A DNA stretch of 64,000 bases from Aurelia coerulea (GCA_039566865.1 CM076944.1:16886501-16950500); one strand, 5' to 3'. Positions 1 to 10,940 are shown, numbered from the stretch's first letter. Translations and numbers: made by a program. The notes: a model not told the origin generated them from the sequence alone.

Positions 1-430
1 ACTCATCACATTACAAGCTTGTTCTTGTTTTTCATCCTCCTCTTTTAGGACTCTCATTTGATGATGGAAGATGTCTCTTTCAATTTCTACCCTGGCCATC
101 CCCCACTGGGATACCCCTAGATATTTGCTCAAAATATATTCCCCACCATGCCCTTTGTATTTGAAGTAAATTTTTCGTGGTTCTGGGGTATTTGACAACA
201 TCAGGATCTAATTATGCAGTTCAAGGTTAAACTGTAACTGAGAATATGGCATGTTAGAGCATTGGGCATTCACCAAAAAATGTCCTGCCTACCTCTGGTA
301 TTTGTTCAAACAGTTCTGTTAACGCCCAGGATGTATGGGGGAGGTCTCAGGCAGGAATTGAAGGAGACATTAGAAACACTTTTAAAGTAAATTTATTTTT
401 GGAACAATCAGGTCTACACACATTTTTTTG
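1..430. other. No gene recognised
   Basis: Non-repetitive AT-rich sequence at the window start. I see no convincing ORF, RNA gene or transposon end. The 961-1808 interval is similar: short ORFs at 1026-1265 (plus) and 1374-1604 (minus) show no recognisable domain. Confidence 0.5.
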
Positions 431-800
431 TTAGAAACTCAACTCTCAGATCACCAAAAAGTAAGGAACTCCAGTACTGGGAAAATATAACTTGAGAAAC
501 TATTCATTTTGTTAAAGGAAATCCTTAACATTGTTTTACTTTTCGTTCCCTTGTTTCCTGTACTATATTACTTGGGAAGTACTTGAGTAATGTCTAAACA
601 TTGGAAAGGCTTTAAACAATTTTAATTTTGAGATGTTTGTTGATAGGGGCACAACAGGAAGTAAACATGAAGACTTGTGGAAACTATAAGAAACTCTTGA
701 GGGGCTCTTGAGTCCTCAAAACCTGATAATGTTAAGAAACCTTCAGTACTGACCCAAATTCTTTGTTTGTTAGAAAAGAATATGTGTATGGTCTATAGGT
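431..800 (+). repeat. Dispersed repeat, copy 1 (partner 20331-20910)
   Basis: This interval aligns in the same orientation with 20331-20910. Shared landmarks in order are a run reading 'gagaaactcaactctcag', a stretch about a polymorphic 'tactatattacttggaag', and 'gcattcagt...gaccca'. The downstream partner carries an extra block rich in CGCCCGCC (about 20400-20640). Weaker similarity continues to 890-960 versus 21150-21215. No coding capacity is visible, so it is probably a non-autonomous element or the remains of one. The family is not identified. Confidence 0.6.
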
Positions 801-1808
801 TGTCAGCCTCAAAAAACTCAAATGGGCATATGAAAGGCCGTAAATGATTCAACATGACCAATTTTTTTTCAGCAAAAATTAGCCCATTTCCAGGCCAGGC
901 CTGGGCATGAAACTTTTAGCAGGGGAGCAGTAAATTGTTCCTCCTGGTAATTTTCAAGTGAACTTTTCCTAATTGAATCGATAGAAGCTAAAGAACAATG
1001 ATATCAAACAGAGCAATTTTTCTCTTTGAACAGTTCAGAAGAGCGACTTTACAGCTCCCCTCTTGCATTTGAGGGGAGCCTCTGGAGGGAAGCAAGAGCT
1101 ATGGCTCCCCTTGAATGGCCAGACCTGAAGTTCTCCAGAAGATTTCCCTGTAAAACAGGCACAGGCAAAAGGTCTGCCTCCCAGATCAAACTTTCAACAA
1201 TACTTGATGCTCCCTCCTTGCCGTGCACCCTGAGAGAGCCTGAGAGACGTAATTTAGGCCCATAACTTTATCCCAAATTCTGCAAACGGCTCTACGGAAA
1301 ACGAAGCGTCGTTCTCATCTTCTGTTTCACTTGAATCAAGTTTTTTATCTTCGTCAAGACCAACGACATCGTACTAAATATCATCCATGACAAATAAGAA
1401 ACCGCAAAATCCAATAACCACTCTAATTGAAATCTGCTTCGAGCTTCGAAGCTGCATGACAACAGTCCGCCATTGATCATTGGTGTCATTTGATACGAAG
1501 CGCGCATTGTCCCGCAAACTTGGTTTGTTTACAAAAATATGGCACAGCCCCTTTAATTTGAAGGGCCCAAAACAATTGGAATTTACGTCATCGATGACTT
1601 CCAAGATAAAGAATTTGCTGTATCCGTTATTAGAAACGAGAAAGTAATAACGTGATGAATGCTTACGACATGGTTTGAAAGATATAAAGGATTCTAGTCG
1701 TTAAGGATTAGCAGTTAATTATCGCTGTCTCGAAATGAATAGAGGGCAGACACCATATTATTTATTACATCATTCTAAGAAAGCCGCTCCTTCGTTGCAA
1801 AAACTTCC

Positions 1809-3235
1809 TTGGCGCAGCGACCTGATTTAGAAACATTACTTGAAAAAAGTGTTCTTATTAAGAAACTTTACTTGAAAAAAAAGTGTTATTACAGTAATAA
1901 CGCTAATACCACTGCCCGCCGCCCCTGTATCAACTTGATTAGAAACTTTTTAAGAGACCGAAAACAGCGTGTTCTGCTAAATGGAAAGAGTTCACAATGG
2001 GCAACTATATGCGCAGGAGTACCCCAAGGATCAGTACTCGGTCCTTTATTTTTCCTAGTTTACATCAATGACCTAGTTGAAAATGTTGATAGCGATGTAA
2101 AAATGTTTGCTGATGATACATCACTCTTTTCTGTCGTTGGTGATGAGGTCAGAACAGCTCAACAAATGAATAGGGATTTGGAAAGGGTACGTTTATGGGC
2201 ATGGCAATGGAAAATGGAATTCAATGCCAACAAAACTGAAGAAGTATTTTTTTCTGCTAAGAGGATAAAACCCCATCACCCCGACCTGTTCCTTGGTAAC
2301 ACTGAAGTTGAGAGAAAATCGGAACACAAACACTTAGGTCTGATTTTGGATTCTAAACTTAATTTCCAAAGCCATATTCGTGAAGCAATTATGAAGGCAA
2401 GACGGGGTATTGGCATCATAAGGTATCTTTCAACATATGTATCAAGGGACATTCTTGACCAAGTTTACAAATTGTATGTAAGGCCCCATTTAGATTATGG
2501 GGACATAATCTATCATAGATTTGATCCAAATATGTCTTTGGACCTGACAAGGAAAATTGAACAAACGCAGTACTCTGCAGCACTTGCAGTAACTGGTGCT
2601 GGGAGAGGCACCAACAGGCAAAGACTTTACGAGGAATTGGGTTGGGAAAACCTTTATGACAGAAGGTGGTATAGACGATTGTGTCATTTTTACACCCTCA
2701 AAATGACGTCCTCTCCCATGTATCTATTTGAAGAAATTCCTCCTGAGCGCGATATCTCATACAATCTTAGACATGCACGGGCTTATAATCCAAGCATTCC
2801 AAAAACTGTTCGCTTCTCCAATACCTACTTTCACAACGTCCTTTGTGAATGGAGTATGCTCGATAATGAGATAAAAAACGCGGCTTCCCTTAGTGAATTT
2901 AAAAGGAAACTGTTGGCAAAAATAAGACCATCAAGGAATCCGATATTTCATGTCCATGATATTATTGGCATTCGACGATTGACAAACTTCGTGTTAAATT
3001 TAGTGACTTAAACGAGGATAAATTCCGGTACAATTTTCACTGTTTAAGCCCTATTTGTGATTGCGGCGAGGCAAATGAAGATAATGAACATTTTCTCCTG
3101 CACTGCCCTATGTATGACACATTACGGCAAGGTCTTTTTGGTCATCTCGAAAACATTTCTGATTTAAACGTTTCGAGTATGGACTCCAAATCGCTTTGTA
3201 ATCTACTCCTTTTTGAAGTTCCGATTTATGCGTGA
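1809..3235 (+). pseudogene. LINE A: 5'-truncated reverse transcriptase with C-terminal zinc knuckle
   Basis: This is the 3' half of a non-LTR retrotransposon ORF2. It keeps the RT motif GVPQGSVLGPLFF and the catalytic FADDTSLF, followed by the thumb region (KHLGLILDSKL). The endonuclease and N-terminal palm are missing, and the first recognisable RT residues begin near 1925. The frame stops at 3011, but a -1 shift near 2960-2980 continues the protein to a stop at 3233-3235. That tail contains a CxC...H...C knuckle (CDCGEANEDNEHFLLHCP). There is no ATG start. The same family recurs in antisense orientation at 39390-42900. The copy is dead; product identity is secure, clade (jockey/CR1-like) less so. 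Confidence 0.9.
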
Positions 3236-3433
3236 ATACGAATAAAATGATTATGGAGGAAACGATTTGCTTTATCGAAAACACGAAACGAATGTAGGTT
3301 AATAATCATTTGTTGGAAGGCAGCAGCTTATGTATTATTTATGTCCGTTATGTCTTGTATTTTGTATTTCCTTAACCGTTTTCATTTTTGTTTTTTGTTA
3401 TTACATTTAATTCTAGGAAATATTGTAAGTGCC
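3236..3433 (+). mobile_element. LINE A 3' UTR, proximal half
   Basis: AT-rich 3' UTR of LINE A, ending in gtgcc at 3429-3433. This pentamer is the outer end of the left arm of a hairpin whose remainder lies at 6415-6463, on the other side of the inserted LINE B. The comparison is with the uninterrupted hairpin at 18099-18155. Confidence 0.7.
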
Positions 3434-6216
3434 GAAATATTGTAACGAAAATTGATGATACATTATCAGATAACCTTTTCCAAATTGAAGGGTATGAATT
3501 TCGACGACTTGACAGAAATCGCCATGGCGGAGGGATTGCATTTTTTTGTCGGAATACTTTCAAATGCGATATTAGGGACGATATTCCTAAGTCAAATATG
3601 GAAATCCTATGTGCACAGATCAGTCCACAACGAGCTAGTCCATTCGTAATACTCTCATGGTATAGGCCTCCCAACGAGCCATTTGAAACTTTCGATAAGC
3701 TTGAACAAGTCCTACGTTTCTTTGAAGCAGATGGAAAGGAGATAATTCTTTTAGGGGATACCAATTGTGATTTCAGTACAGAAACTGAAGGCTCAAATCG
3801 ATCAAAATCCCCGGTTCCCGGGCACATTAAACGCCTCAAAGATTTATACCAATCTTTCGGACTAACACAACTGATATCTGAACCCACTCGGGAGACCGAA
3901 ACTACCTCCACGCTCATAGATCATATTGCTGTCAATAATACAAGCAATATTGTGGAGTCTGGTGTTGTCAAAACCGCCATTAGTGATCATTATGTTGTTT
4001 ACTCTGTAAGAAAGTATCAGGGTGGAATCAAGCATAATCATAAGCATATCCATACAAGACAGCTGAAAAACTTCAATAAAGAAGCTTTCTTAGCTGATCT
4101 TGATGCCGTTAACTGGTCAGCTATCTTAGTTTGTTCAGACGATATTAATGTGATAGTAGATAAATTTATGAAGACGCTATCTTTCGTAATTGAAAAGCAT
4201 GCTCCCTCAATAGAGAGGCGAGTGTCAGAGAGGTACAGCCCTTGGCTATCTTCTGATTTAAAGGCTTTGTTTCGTACTAGAGACAGAATTAAAAGTGCAG
4301 CGGTCAAGGCAAAATCTGAAATATTAATGAATGCTTATAGACAAGTTAGGAATCAGGCTAATGATATGAATTCTCGGTTAAAGAGAGAATACTTCACAAA
4401 TAAACTTAACGAGTGTGAAGGCGACCTAAAGCAGACCTGGTCGACGGTCAACAAACTCATCAACAAGCGATCAAAGTCAACTCAAATCCAATCCCTAAAG
4501 GTGGATGACACAGTAATAAAGGATTCGGAAAGCATAGCTAATTCAATGAATGACTACTTCTGTTCTGTTGGTGACAAGTTAAGTAAACAAATTCCTGACA
4601 AGGTGAATTCTCTTTTGAAAGGAGACATTGACATAAATCCAACGGCTGCTCGTTTCACATTCTCACCAATGCAGCCTCGAGAGTTAATGAAAGCAATGAA
4701 TAAATTTAAGACTTCACATGGGTCTGGCCTAGATCAAATTTCCAGCTTTTTCCTCAAGGCAGGAATGCCAATCTTAGCTCAGCCCCTGAGTCAACTATTT
4801 AACTTGTCTTTATCTTCAGGCCTGTTCCCTGACAGTTGGAAGATAGCAAGGGTTGCACCAGTCTTTAAGAATGGTCCTACCGATGAAAGCTCTAATTATC
4901 GCCCAATTTCTGTCCTACCGGTTGTCTCTCGCCTCTTTGAGAAACTAATTTATGACCAGCTGTACAATTACCTTGATTCCAACAAACTTGTTTTTGGAAA
5001 ACAATCAGCATACAGACGGTTGCATTCTGTTCTGTCATGTTTGCTTAAATGCACAAATGATTGGTACTTGAATTTAGAGGGTGGCAAATATACAGCAGTT
5101 ACCTTTGTAGATCTCAAAAAGGCTTTCGACACCGTAAATCATGAAATATTATTGCAAAAACTAGAGCTATATGGTATTCATAATAAAGAACTGAAATGGT
5201 TCCGCTCTTATTTAACTAATAGAAAACAGTGCTGTAAGGTTAATGGGAAGCTTTCAAATATCGAATCTATAACCTGTGGAGTACCGCAAGGGTCCTGTCT
5301 AGGGCCTCTGCTATTTATCATATATATCAATGACCTTCATCTACATATGAAACATTGTGACGTTAATATGTATGCTGACGACACAAGCCTTATGTTTGCG
5401 TCGGATTCAGTTACACATATTAACGATTGCGTCAACGATGACTTGGGTAACTTGAAATCTTGGCTACAAGGTAATAAATTATCCCTTAATGTTGCTAAAA
5501 CACAAAGTCTTGTTGTTGGCAGCAGAAAGCGACTGAAAGATATAAGTGATGATAGAGTAGCAAAGCCCACTTTCATGGTGGGTGAGGAGAATGTTGCCCT
5601 CGTAGAAAATATAAAATACCTTGGGGTAATTGTTGATAAACATTTGAGCTGGGACGAGCAAATTTCAGCAGTGACGAAAAAGGTTTCACGAGGATTAGGG
5701 ATGCTACGTTTCTCCAAAAAGTATTTACCCATTGTTACTGTACAGAAAATGTACAGAAGTTTAGTGGAACCCTACCTCAGATATAGCTGCCCGGTGTGGG
5801 GAGTTTCTGGCATCAATGCTATAAATAGGTTGCAAAAACTCCAAAATAGGGCGGCAAGAATAGTCACAAACAGTGCTTATGATGCTTCAGCTCTACCCAT
5901 CATTAGAAAACTTGGTTGGCCCACCATCAACGAGCTTATCAATTCAGAAACTTTAAAAATGGTGTACAAGTCGGTAAATGACCTACCTCCCACTTACCTA
6001 ACAGAAATGTTCGTCAGGCTATCCGATTCATGCAAGAGAGAACTGCGCAATACCAAAACAGATTTGGCCGTTCCTCTTCGCAAATCGGCCTTCGGACAAA
6101 AGAGCTTCTCGTATAAGGGTGCTAAATTGTGGAACGATCTTTCCATTGAAATCAAATCATCAAAAACTTATGAAACATTCAAAAAAAGAATCAGCAATAC
6201 CAACAGCGAATGCTGA
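3388..6216 (+). CDS. LINE B ORF2: partial APE endonuclease plus reverse transcriptase
   Basis: A 942-codon open frame. Codons before about 3450 are read-through from the flanking LINE A UTR and the first codon is TTG, so there is no genuine start. The endonuclease (about residues 20-210) keeps the GDTNCD, IDH and SDH motifs but has lost the N-terminal metal-binding Asn and Glu segments. The RT follows: NYRPISVLP, FVDLKKAFDTV, CGVPQGSCLGPLLF and catalytic YADDTSLM, with a thumb and C-terminal domain ending in KKRISN. It has no internal stop, so the copy is young although 5' truncation makes it non-autonomous. It is a CR1/L2-like LINE by overall organisation. Confidence 0.92.
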   Translation: MFFVITFNSRKYCKCRNIVTKIDDTLSDNLFQIEGYEFRRLDRNRHGGGIAFFCRNTFKCDIRDDIPKSNMEILCAQISPQRASPFVILSWYRPPNEPFETFDKLEQVLRFFEADGKEIILLGDTNCDFSTETEGSNRSKSPVPGHIKRLKDLYQSFGLTQLISEPTRETETTSTLIDHIAVNNTSNIVESGVVKTAISDHYVVYSVRKYQGGIKHNHKHIHTRQLKNFNKEAFLADLDAVNWSAILVCSDDINVIVDKFMKTLSFVIEKHAPSIERRVSERYSPWLSSDLKALFRTRDRIKSAAVKAKSEILMNAYRQVRNQANDMNSRLKREYFTNKLNECEGDLKQTWSTVNKLINKRSKSTQIQSLKVDDTVIKDSESIANSMNDYFCSVGDKLSKQIPDKVNSLLKGDIDINPTAARFTFSPMQPRELMKAMNKFKTSHGSGLDQISSFFLKAGMPILAQPLSQLFNLSLSSGLFPDSWKIARVAPVFKNGPTDESSNYRPISVLPVVSRLFEKLIYDQLYNYLDSNKLVFGKQSAYRRLHSVLSCLLKCTNDWYLNLEGGKYTAVTFVDLKKAFDTVNHEILLQKLELYGIHNKELKWFRSYLTNRKQCCKVNGKLSNIESITCGVPQGSCLGPLLFIIYINDLHLHMKHCDVNMYADDTSLMFASDSVTHINDCVNDDLGNLKSWLQGNKLSLNVAKTQSLVVGSRKRLKDISDDRVAKPTFMVGEENVALVENIKYLGVIVDKHLSWDEQISAVTKKVSRGLGMLRFSKKYLPIVTVQKMYRSLVEPYLRYSCPVWGVSGINAINRLQKLQNRAARIVTNSAYDASALPIIRKLGWPTINELINSETLKMVYKSVNDLPPTYLTEMFVRLSDSCKRELRNTKTDLAVPLRKSAFGQKSFSYKGAKLWNDLSIEIKSSKTYETFKKRISNTNSEC

Positions 6217-6410
6217 TTCTCTCCTTCATGCATTACTTTTAATTTGCTTATTAGATTGTTTTGTAAATAAGATTATTTAATTTTGTATGCTTTTCTTTTA
6301 ATTTAGTTATTGTATGTATTTGCACGGCCCACTGTAAATCAGTCCTTTGACTGACGTGGCTACCGTGCCTAAAGAAGTTAAAATCAAATCAAATCAAATC
6401 AAATCAAAAT
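3434..6410 (+). mobile_element. LINE B: 5'-truncated CR1/L2-like element inserted in LINE A
   Basis: The element begins part-way through the endonuclease domain and ends in a short (aaatc)n tail at 6381-6411. Its 3' UTR contains a perfect 6-bp stem with a 4-nt loop (tcagtc, cttt, gactga at 6339-6354). 5' truncation and a short-repeat tail are typical of CR1/L2-type target-primed insertion. No clear target-site duplication is visible. It splits the 3' UTR of LINE A. Confidence 0.85.
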
Positions 6411-6510
6411 CAGTCATAGTGGAAACTCGATGACCTTGTGTCTTTTTCCGCTATGATTGGCACAGTTGAATTGTAGTTGTAGTTTGTTTAGCTTTTTAAG
6501 ATTTAACAGA
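6411..6510 (+). mobile_element. LINE A 3' end, distal half with hairpin
   Basis: The 3' terminal part of LINE A. catagtggaaa (6415-6425) pairs with tttccgctatg in 6445-6455, and the right arm extends through attggcac (6456-6463). The matching outer left-arm bases gtgcc lie at 3429-3433. The 19-nt loop (6426-6444) matches the loop at 18118-18136 at 15 of 19 positions. Confidence 0.7.
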
Positions 6511-7305
6511 AAATTTGCTTCATCTCCAAACAAGAGGTTTCTGGTTTTGGCCTAACTGGAAACATGCTTGGAGAATCTCCTCAGTCACAAGCATAGCGTA
6601 GTAGTGTGAGCAAGCTTAGGCACAAATGTTTCGGCAAACAGTTCAATAGAAATTTGAAAGTAAAAAATTGACAAATAAAACATAACAATGCCGAAGGGAA
6701 AATTAGCAAAGGAATATAGTTCTTCAATCATAGTGCACCTGCAAAAAACTGAGCACGAATGAGCATTTTTAAGGATCTTATCCATTGATAATTTACCTTG
6801 GGTATATCTGATTGCTTGTTTTGCAATGATTCCAAGAAAGACTATACAAAATGCATTTTATGAAGGTCATGAAGATTGCAAGAACTAATTCATTTTTCAC
6901 GCCCAAGCAAACTACCCAAAAAAACATCTGTCTTTCATGAGACAGATGCAATTCTAACTTTTCCAAACTTTTGAAGCATTAAGAAAGGTGTCTCTTCATG
7001 ACAAATTTATGAATCTCGTTGTATTTCTATTCAAATACTTTCCTCAACACGAGGCTTTATTCTCTTATTTCACGGTAATTCAGAAAATCCCCCAAAATAG
7101 CGCGTTTGCAGTTTAGGCCAAAACCCAAAAGCTCTGGTTTGGAAGTTCATGCAAATTTGGACCTTCAAGAATAATATTCACACTATCAGTGCGTCAATAT
7201 ACAAAAATAAGGTGTGTATCTTCAAGTTAACTATCAAGGATTACTTGACACTCATTAGGGACCGATTAGACCTAAATTCTTGTTGCTAGCTCCGATCAAA
7301 TCTGT
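6511..7305. other. No gene recognised
   Basis: AT-rich sequence with no ORF of interest. A short 9-bp palindrome (catctgtct/agacagatg) lies near 6928. Nothing else is supported. Confidence 0.5.
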
Positions 7306-7375
7306 TGCGTTTTTTCTGGGACACCCGGTACGAGCGTGACGTACCGGGTGACCCAGAAAAAAGTGACCCAACGCA
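7306..7375. repeat. Short hairpin element ending in the CACCCGGTA motif
   Basis: The two halves (TTTTTTCTGGG-CACCCGGTACG and CGTACCGGGTG-CCCAGAAAAAA) are near-perfect inverted repeats with outer ends TGCGT and ACGCA. The TACCGGGTGAGTCAG-like end recurs at 37563 (plus) and 39387 (minus), so this is one member of a small dispersed family. Confidence 0.65.
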
Positions 7376-7399
7376 ATCCGTTATAGGAGAAAAAGTAAG

Positions 7400-8092
7400 A
7401 GGCCGATTGAAATGCTTCAATCGTTGTCCTGTCGCTAAAAGGCTTGCCAATGTTATGAGTATTTTTCACAACTTTTTTCGACACGGTAAATTTCCCGAAT
7501 TAAGGATTATGAGAAAAAGGGCATGCTTGAAACCTTCAAAAAGTCGTCAAAAACAGGGGATCGATTTGCAGCCTTTTCAGATCTTCAAAACAATGAGGAG
7601 CGTGTTTCATTTCAGCCTGGGAATAGGCAACTCAGTCGAATGTTGTCAGAGCAAGTTTATAGTCCCTAGATACCTAAAATATTCTTGTCTCAAAAGACAA
7701 GGATACTCCTGCCTTCCTGTAAGCAATTCTTAAACATTTCGATTTGCGTGCAAAATTGAATTACTTTGAAATTCCACAAGTTTACAAAGAACATTTATTT
7801 TCAGCTCCAAATGATTTTGTACCTAGGGACCATAAACTTTCTCTGGAAACTTTCAACTGAGTTGCCTATTCCCAGCCTGAAATGAAACACCCTCCTCATT
7901 GTTTTGAAGATCTGAAATGGCTTTAAATCGATCCGCTGTTTTTTATGACTTTTTGTGGATTTCAAGATTGCACGTTTTCTCAAAATCATTGATTCCGGAA
8001 ATTTACAGCACCGAAAAAAATTCCAAAAAATACTCATAATGTAGGCTAGTTTTTTAGCGACAGAACAGCATTTGAAGCGTTTCCACCAGCCA
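7400..8092. repeat. Foldback element with ~280-bp arms
   Basis: The left arm (7400-7675) and right arm (7812-8092) are inverted copies separated by about 135 bp. Shared landmarks include 'ctgtcgctaaaa', 'cagatcttcaaaacaatgagg', 'gggaataggcaactcagt' and 'gtccctag'. ORFs in both arms are mirror translations of the same sequence, not genes. It is likely a MITE or foldback transposon. The family and target duplication are undetermined. Confidence 0.8.
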
Positions 8093-8499
8093 CGTACTTC
8101 TTCTTCTAGATAAACGGAGTGCGTGGTGAGAATAATCGGGGGGTTGGAAATGGTACGATATAATGATAATCAGGGGGCTGGAACAATCAGTGGGGGGAGG
8201 GAGGTTGGAAAAATTGAAAATTGTCTTTTTCTTAGTTAAACAAGTATATCTATTCAGAAATTATGTCACTATCATTTCCATTTTCAAGAATTAATAAAAG
8301 GGAGGGGTAGGAATAAAGGTGGGGGGGCTGCAAAATTGCTCAAAGATTGATAAGGGAAGGGGCTGATTATTTGGTACTCGAGATTAAACTGCAGGTCTGT
8401 ATCGTTACGTGGCAAGCTTCATTACCATTGTAATATTCGTTGCCCTTTTCCGCCTTTTATAATTAGAGTGACATAAATCAAGTGACATAAATCAAGTGG

Positions 8500-8562
8500 C
8501 TAAGCCATATTAAATTAGAACGTTTCGAACCTTCCTAGGTCCATCCTCAGCAAGTTGACTGG
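8500..8562 (-). ncRNA. Hammerhead-like motif downstream of PLE G
   Basis: On the minus strand: CUGAGGA (8544-8550), one extra U, stem II GGACC/GGUUC with a 6-nt loop, then GAAA (8523-8526), followed by the palindrome ACGU. This is the hammerhead core order CUGANGA, stem II, GAAA. Stem I pairing is weak. It lies 3' of the GIY-YIG ORF in the same orientation, as expected for a PLE terminal repeat. A one-nucleotide insertion follows the CUGANGA box. Confidence 0.5.
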
Positions 8563-8735
8563 GTGGAGTAACGATTAAATACTGAAAGAGATACACGCTA
8601 GTGAGAATTGGGAATAGTCCAAAAAAGGGCAAAATAGCCATATAAAGATAAAGCTGTGTGCAAAAGGGGAGAAAAACGACTTGGAGAAACCGGTAAAAAA
8701 CCAGTAATACTGGTAGAAAAACGGAGACAAACAAC

Positions 8736-9296
8736 TCAGAACAGTACCAGGGGGATTGAGGATTGCTGAGAATTAAGGAAAGGGTGGTCCCGAAGGATTA
8801 AGAGACTTTCGTGAATAAGAAGGTCAAAAGAATTCTCAGTTTTGCTGAGAATATCAAAATCTTCAAGGGATCCATTATGGCCGGACTTAGAAATGTGGTC
8901 CCCAATGGCAGAACAGTTACTTTTTATCTTTTGACCTGCTTTGTTGATTCCCAAGTGCTCTCTACAGCGGGTAACTAAATTACGGGTTGTTTTCCCATAG
9001 TACAAGGCATGGCAGCCAGGACACTTATATGAGTAAACTACAGAAGAGCACATGAGAATAGGGAAGCGGTCCTTAAACCTAAAATATGATGCTAAACGCT
9101 TAGGAGAATTGAAAATAACCTTAAGCCTGAGATTAGGGTAACATTGTTTAAAGAGCCTAGTAAGCTTAGTTTTAACTTGCAAACTATAACTTCCTAGAAA
9201 GGGGAGGCAGAACATAAGAAACTGCTTTTCTTCGCGAGTAGGTGGAGGCCTTTTACTAAACTGCTGATCCAAGAAGGTTTTAATGACACGTTCCAT
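8736..9296 (-). pseudogene. PLE G: GIY-YIG endonuclease fragment
   Basis: The conserved portion starts at an ATG at 9296. The upstream part of the open frame is out-of-frame LINE sequence. The core reads VVYSYKCPGCHALYYGKTTRN followed by RCREHLG, a GIY-YIG nuclease module with the CxxC pair found in the C-terminal endonuclease of Penelope-like elements. No RT is attached. Downstream on the same strand is a hammerhead-like motif, which supports PLE origin. This is a 5'-truncated, non-functional copy. Confidence 0.7.
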
Positions 9297-9299
9297 TGT

Positions 9300-9455
9300 T
9301 TGTAAACCATTCGAGCAATCTACTGAGATCACATTCCAAATTGGTAACAATTTGTTGTAGGTCTAGCCCACATGAGTATAGGGTATTATCATCTGCGAAG
9401 TTACAGATCTCAGAGTCTAGTCTCATGAGATATAGATCATTGATGAATATGTTAA
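9300..9455 (-). pseudogene. LINE J: RT fragment with FADD motif
   Basis: The minus strand reads NIFINDLYLMRL...ICNFADDNTLY, the RT motif that follows the GVPQGS box. The preceding segment is found at 10457-10740 on the same strand, so this is one LINE split by the insertion at 9456-10456. The end near 9300 abuts PLE G. Confidence 0.75.
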
Positions 9456-10456
9456 CCCTATCCAGACTGGGCTTTTTGAGCTACTAGAAGACTGGGGGGG
9501 GGGGCTCATTCAGCCCCCTCTCTAAAATCGCCATTCCTTCACTTACGAAGACGAAACTCACCACGCAGGTAGCCGTGTTTATGATCTATCATTTTTCACA
9601 AAAAGAATTCTAAAAATAGATATGACGTCATAATTATTCAAGACCAACTGGCACGTGTTCACGAAAAAAATGAAAAAAAACAACTTTTTTTAAATCTTTA
9701 TTATTTTCTAAGATTGATTCATGAAACCAAATTATGCCAATCAAAGCACTGTTAGAACGTGAAAATATACTTATAAAGTGAAAAATGTGATTTTCGCAAA
9801 TCCAAGATGGCGGACAGAGAGATTAAAAATCTTGTTTTTCTGAAAAATGACAAATGCCGCCATAATAGAGAATTTCTCCATACATTACAATGCAAACTAC
9901 TTCAATGATAATTGATCGTTTCATACTTGATTTTTCCTTTTGAAACTTTTGTTTTAATTATTGCAAAAAATGCTGACATCAGCATTTTTCCCAGTAGTAA
10001 GCAAATGAGTTGGAAGGAAGAAGGAAGGGGGAAATGGGTGGTTGAGGATAGTAATTTGGTGAAATTTTGATAATATCTTGACAAAATAAACACTTTTACG
10101 TCAAAAATTCTCACTGTAAAATAGATTCTCAGGATATGCATGAAAACTGATCGTTAGTAGTACTATATGAGGATACCCCCGGGGAATCTTATACCGTTTG
10201 CGACCAATGGTGCACAAAATTCAAACAAAATTACATAGCTTAGGTGGAAACAACCCTGTAAACAGCTTACCTAAAAGTTGGCCCCGACCACTCTGAAAAA
10301 ACAGCCACCCCCCAGCCCCCTGAAATATTTTTTCAAAATTTCACACAAAATCACACTTCAAAAGGATAGAAACTAAAAGTCAAAAAACCATTCCCTGGTT
10401 CGTTGAACCAATTTGGAGCAGTGCTCAGTTAAGTATTTGGGGGGGGGGCTGAATGA
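9456..10456. mobile_element. ~1-kb insertion with C-rich inverted ends splitting LINE J
   Basis: The LINE reading frame breaks between ...GSLLF and NIFINDL and resumes exactly across this block. The left end lies at a TTAA (9452-9455) followed by CCCTATCC. CATTCAGCCCCC-like sequence sits near both ends in inverted orientation, with G/C homopolymers. No ORF is supported. The left end resembles the TTAA-CCCTA start of the element at 30173-31062. The right boundary lacks an intact TTAA, so piggyBac affinity is tentative. Confidence 0.55.
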
Positions 10457-10740
10457 AAAGAGCAAAGAACCCAGGACAGATCCCTGTGGTACTCCAATTT
10501 TTATTCTCCTTGCAGTACTTCTATTCGAACCAATCTTTACCCTTTGATGGCGGCAATCCAGATAGCTATACATTAAGCAAAGGCTATTGAAATCGAAATT
10601 ATAAGCCCCCAGTTTTGCGATAAGGAGGTCATGAGGCAGACAGTCCTAGGCCTTGGATAAATCCATTAGAATTGTTCCTACTATACCTGATGCGTCCAGA
10701 CATTTTCTCCATTTTTCTATCAACCTCAAACATAGATATA
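10457..10740 (-). pseudogene. LINE J: RT palm with GVPQGSVLGS motif
   Basis: On the minus strand: LIEKWRKCLDASG, ILMDLSKA (RT motif A) and IKIGVPQGSVLGSLLF, with frameshifts between. It continues at 9455 beyond the inserted block. The copy is 5'-truncated near 10740. The +strand candidate exon begins about 50 bp beyond that truncation. Confidence 0.75.
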
Positions 10741-10792
10741 AAATGCAAAACGAGGCTGACCGGAAACGCTCTTCCTTCCCTTCTTGCGCAAG

Positions 10793-10940
10793 ATGGCGTC
10801 TGCGCCTGCAAGCTACGGCTGCGCAGTTGATGCCCCGATCTCGTGGGCGGCCGCCATTGAACGTCATGAAAACATTTGGAGCGACAAGGCAGCAGTATAT
10901 CTGAGGTTTGCCTGTAAATATGAGGTCGGCAAGATCAAAG
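10793..10940 (+). CDS. Possible first coding exon of an unidentified host gene
   Basis: An ATG in a good context (gcaagATGGcg, a YY1-like start context) opens an alanine-rich frame ending at a consensus splice donor (ATCAAAG/gtattc). A TATAAA sits at 10737-10742 and a pyrimidine-rich leader (ctcttccttccc) precedes the ATG. The 49-residue peptide (starts MASAPASYGC, includes AVYLRFACKYE) has no family I recognise, and no second exon was found. It could equally be part of an unrecognised transposon. Confidence 0.3.

Noticed and set aside
1026..1265. 79-codon ORF as a host exon
   Set aside because: No recognisable domain, no splice sites and a repetitive 'ctcccctt' context.
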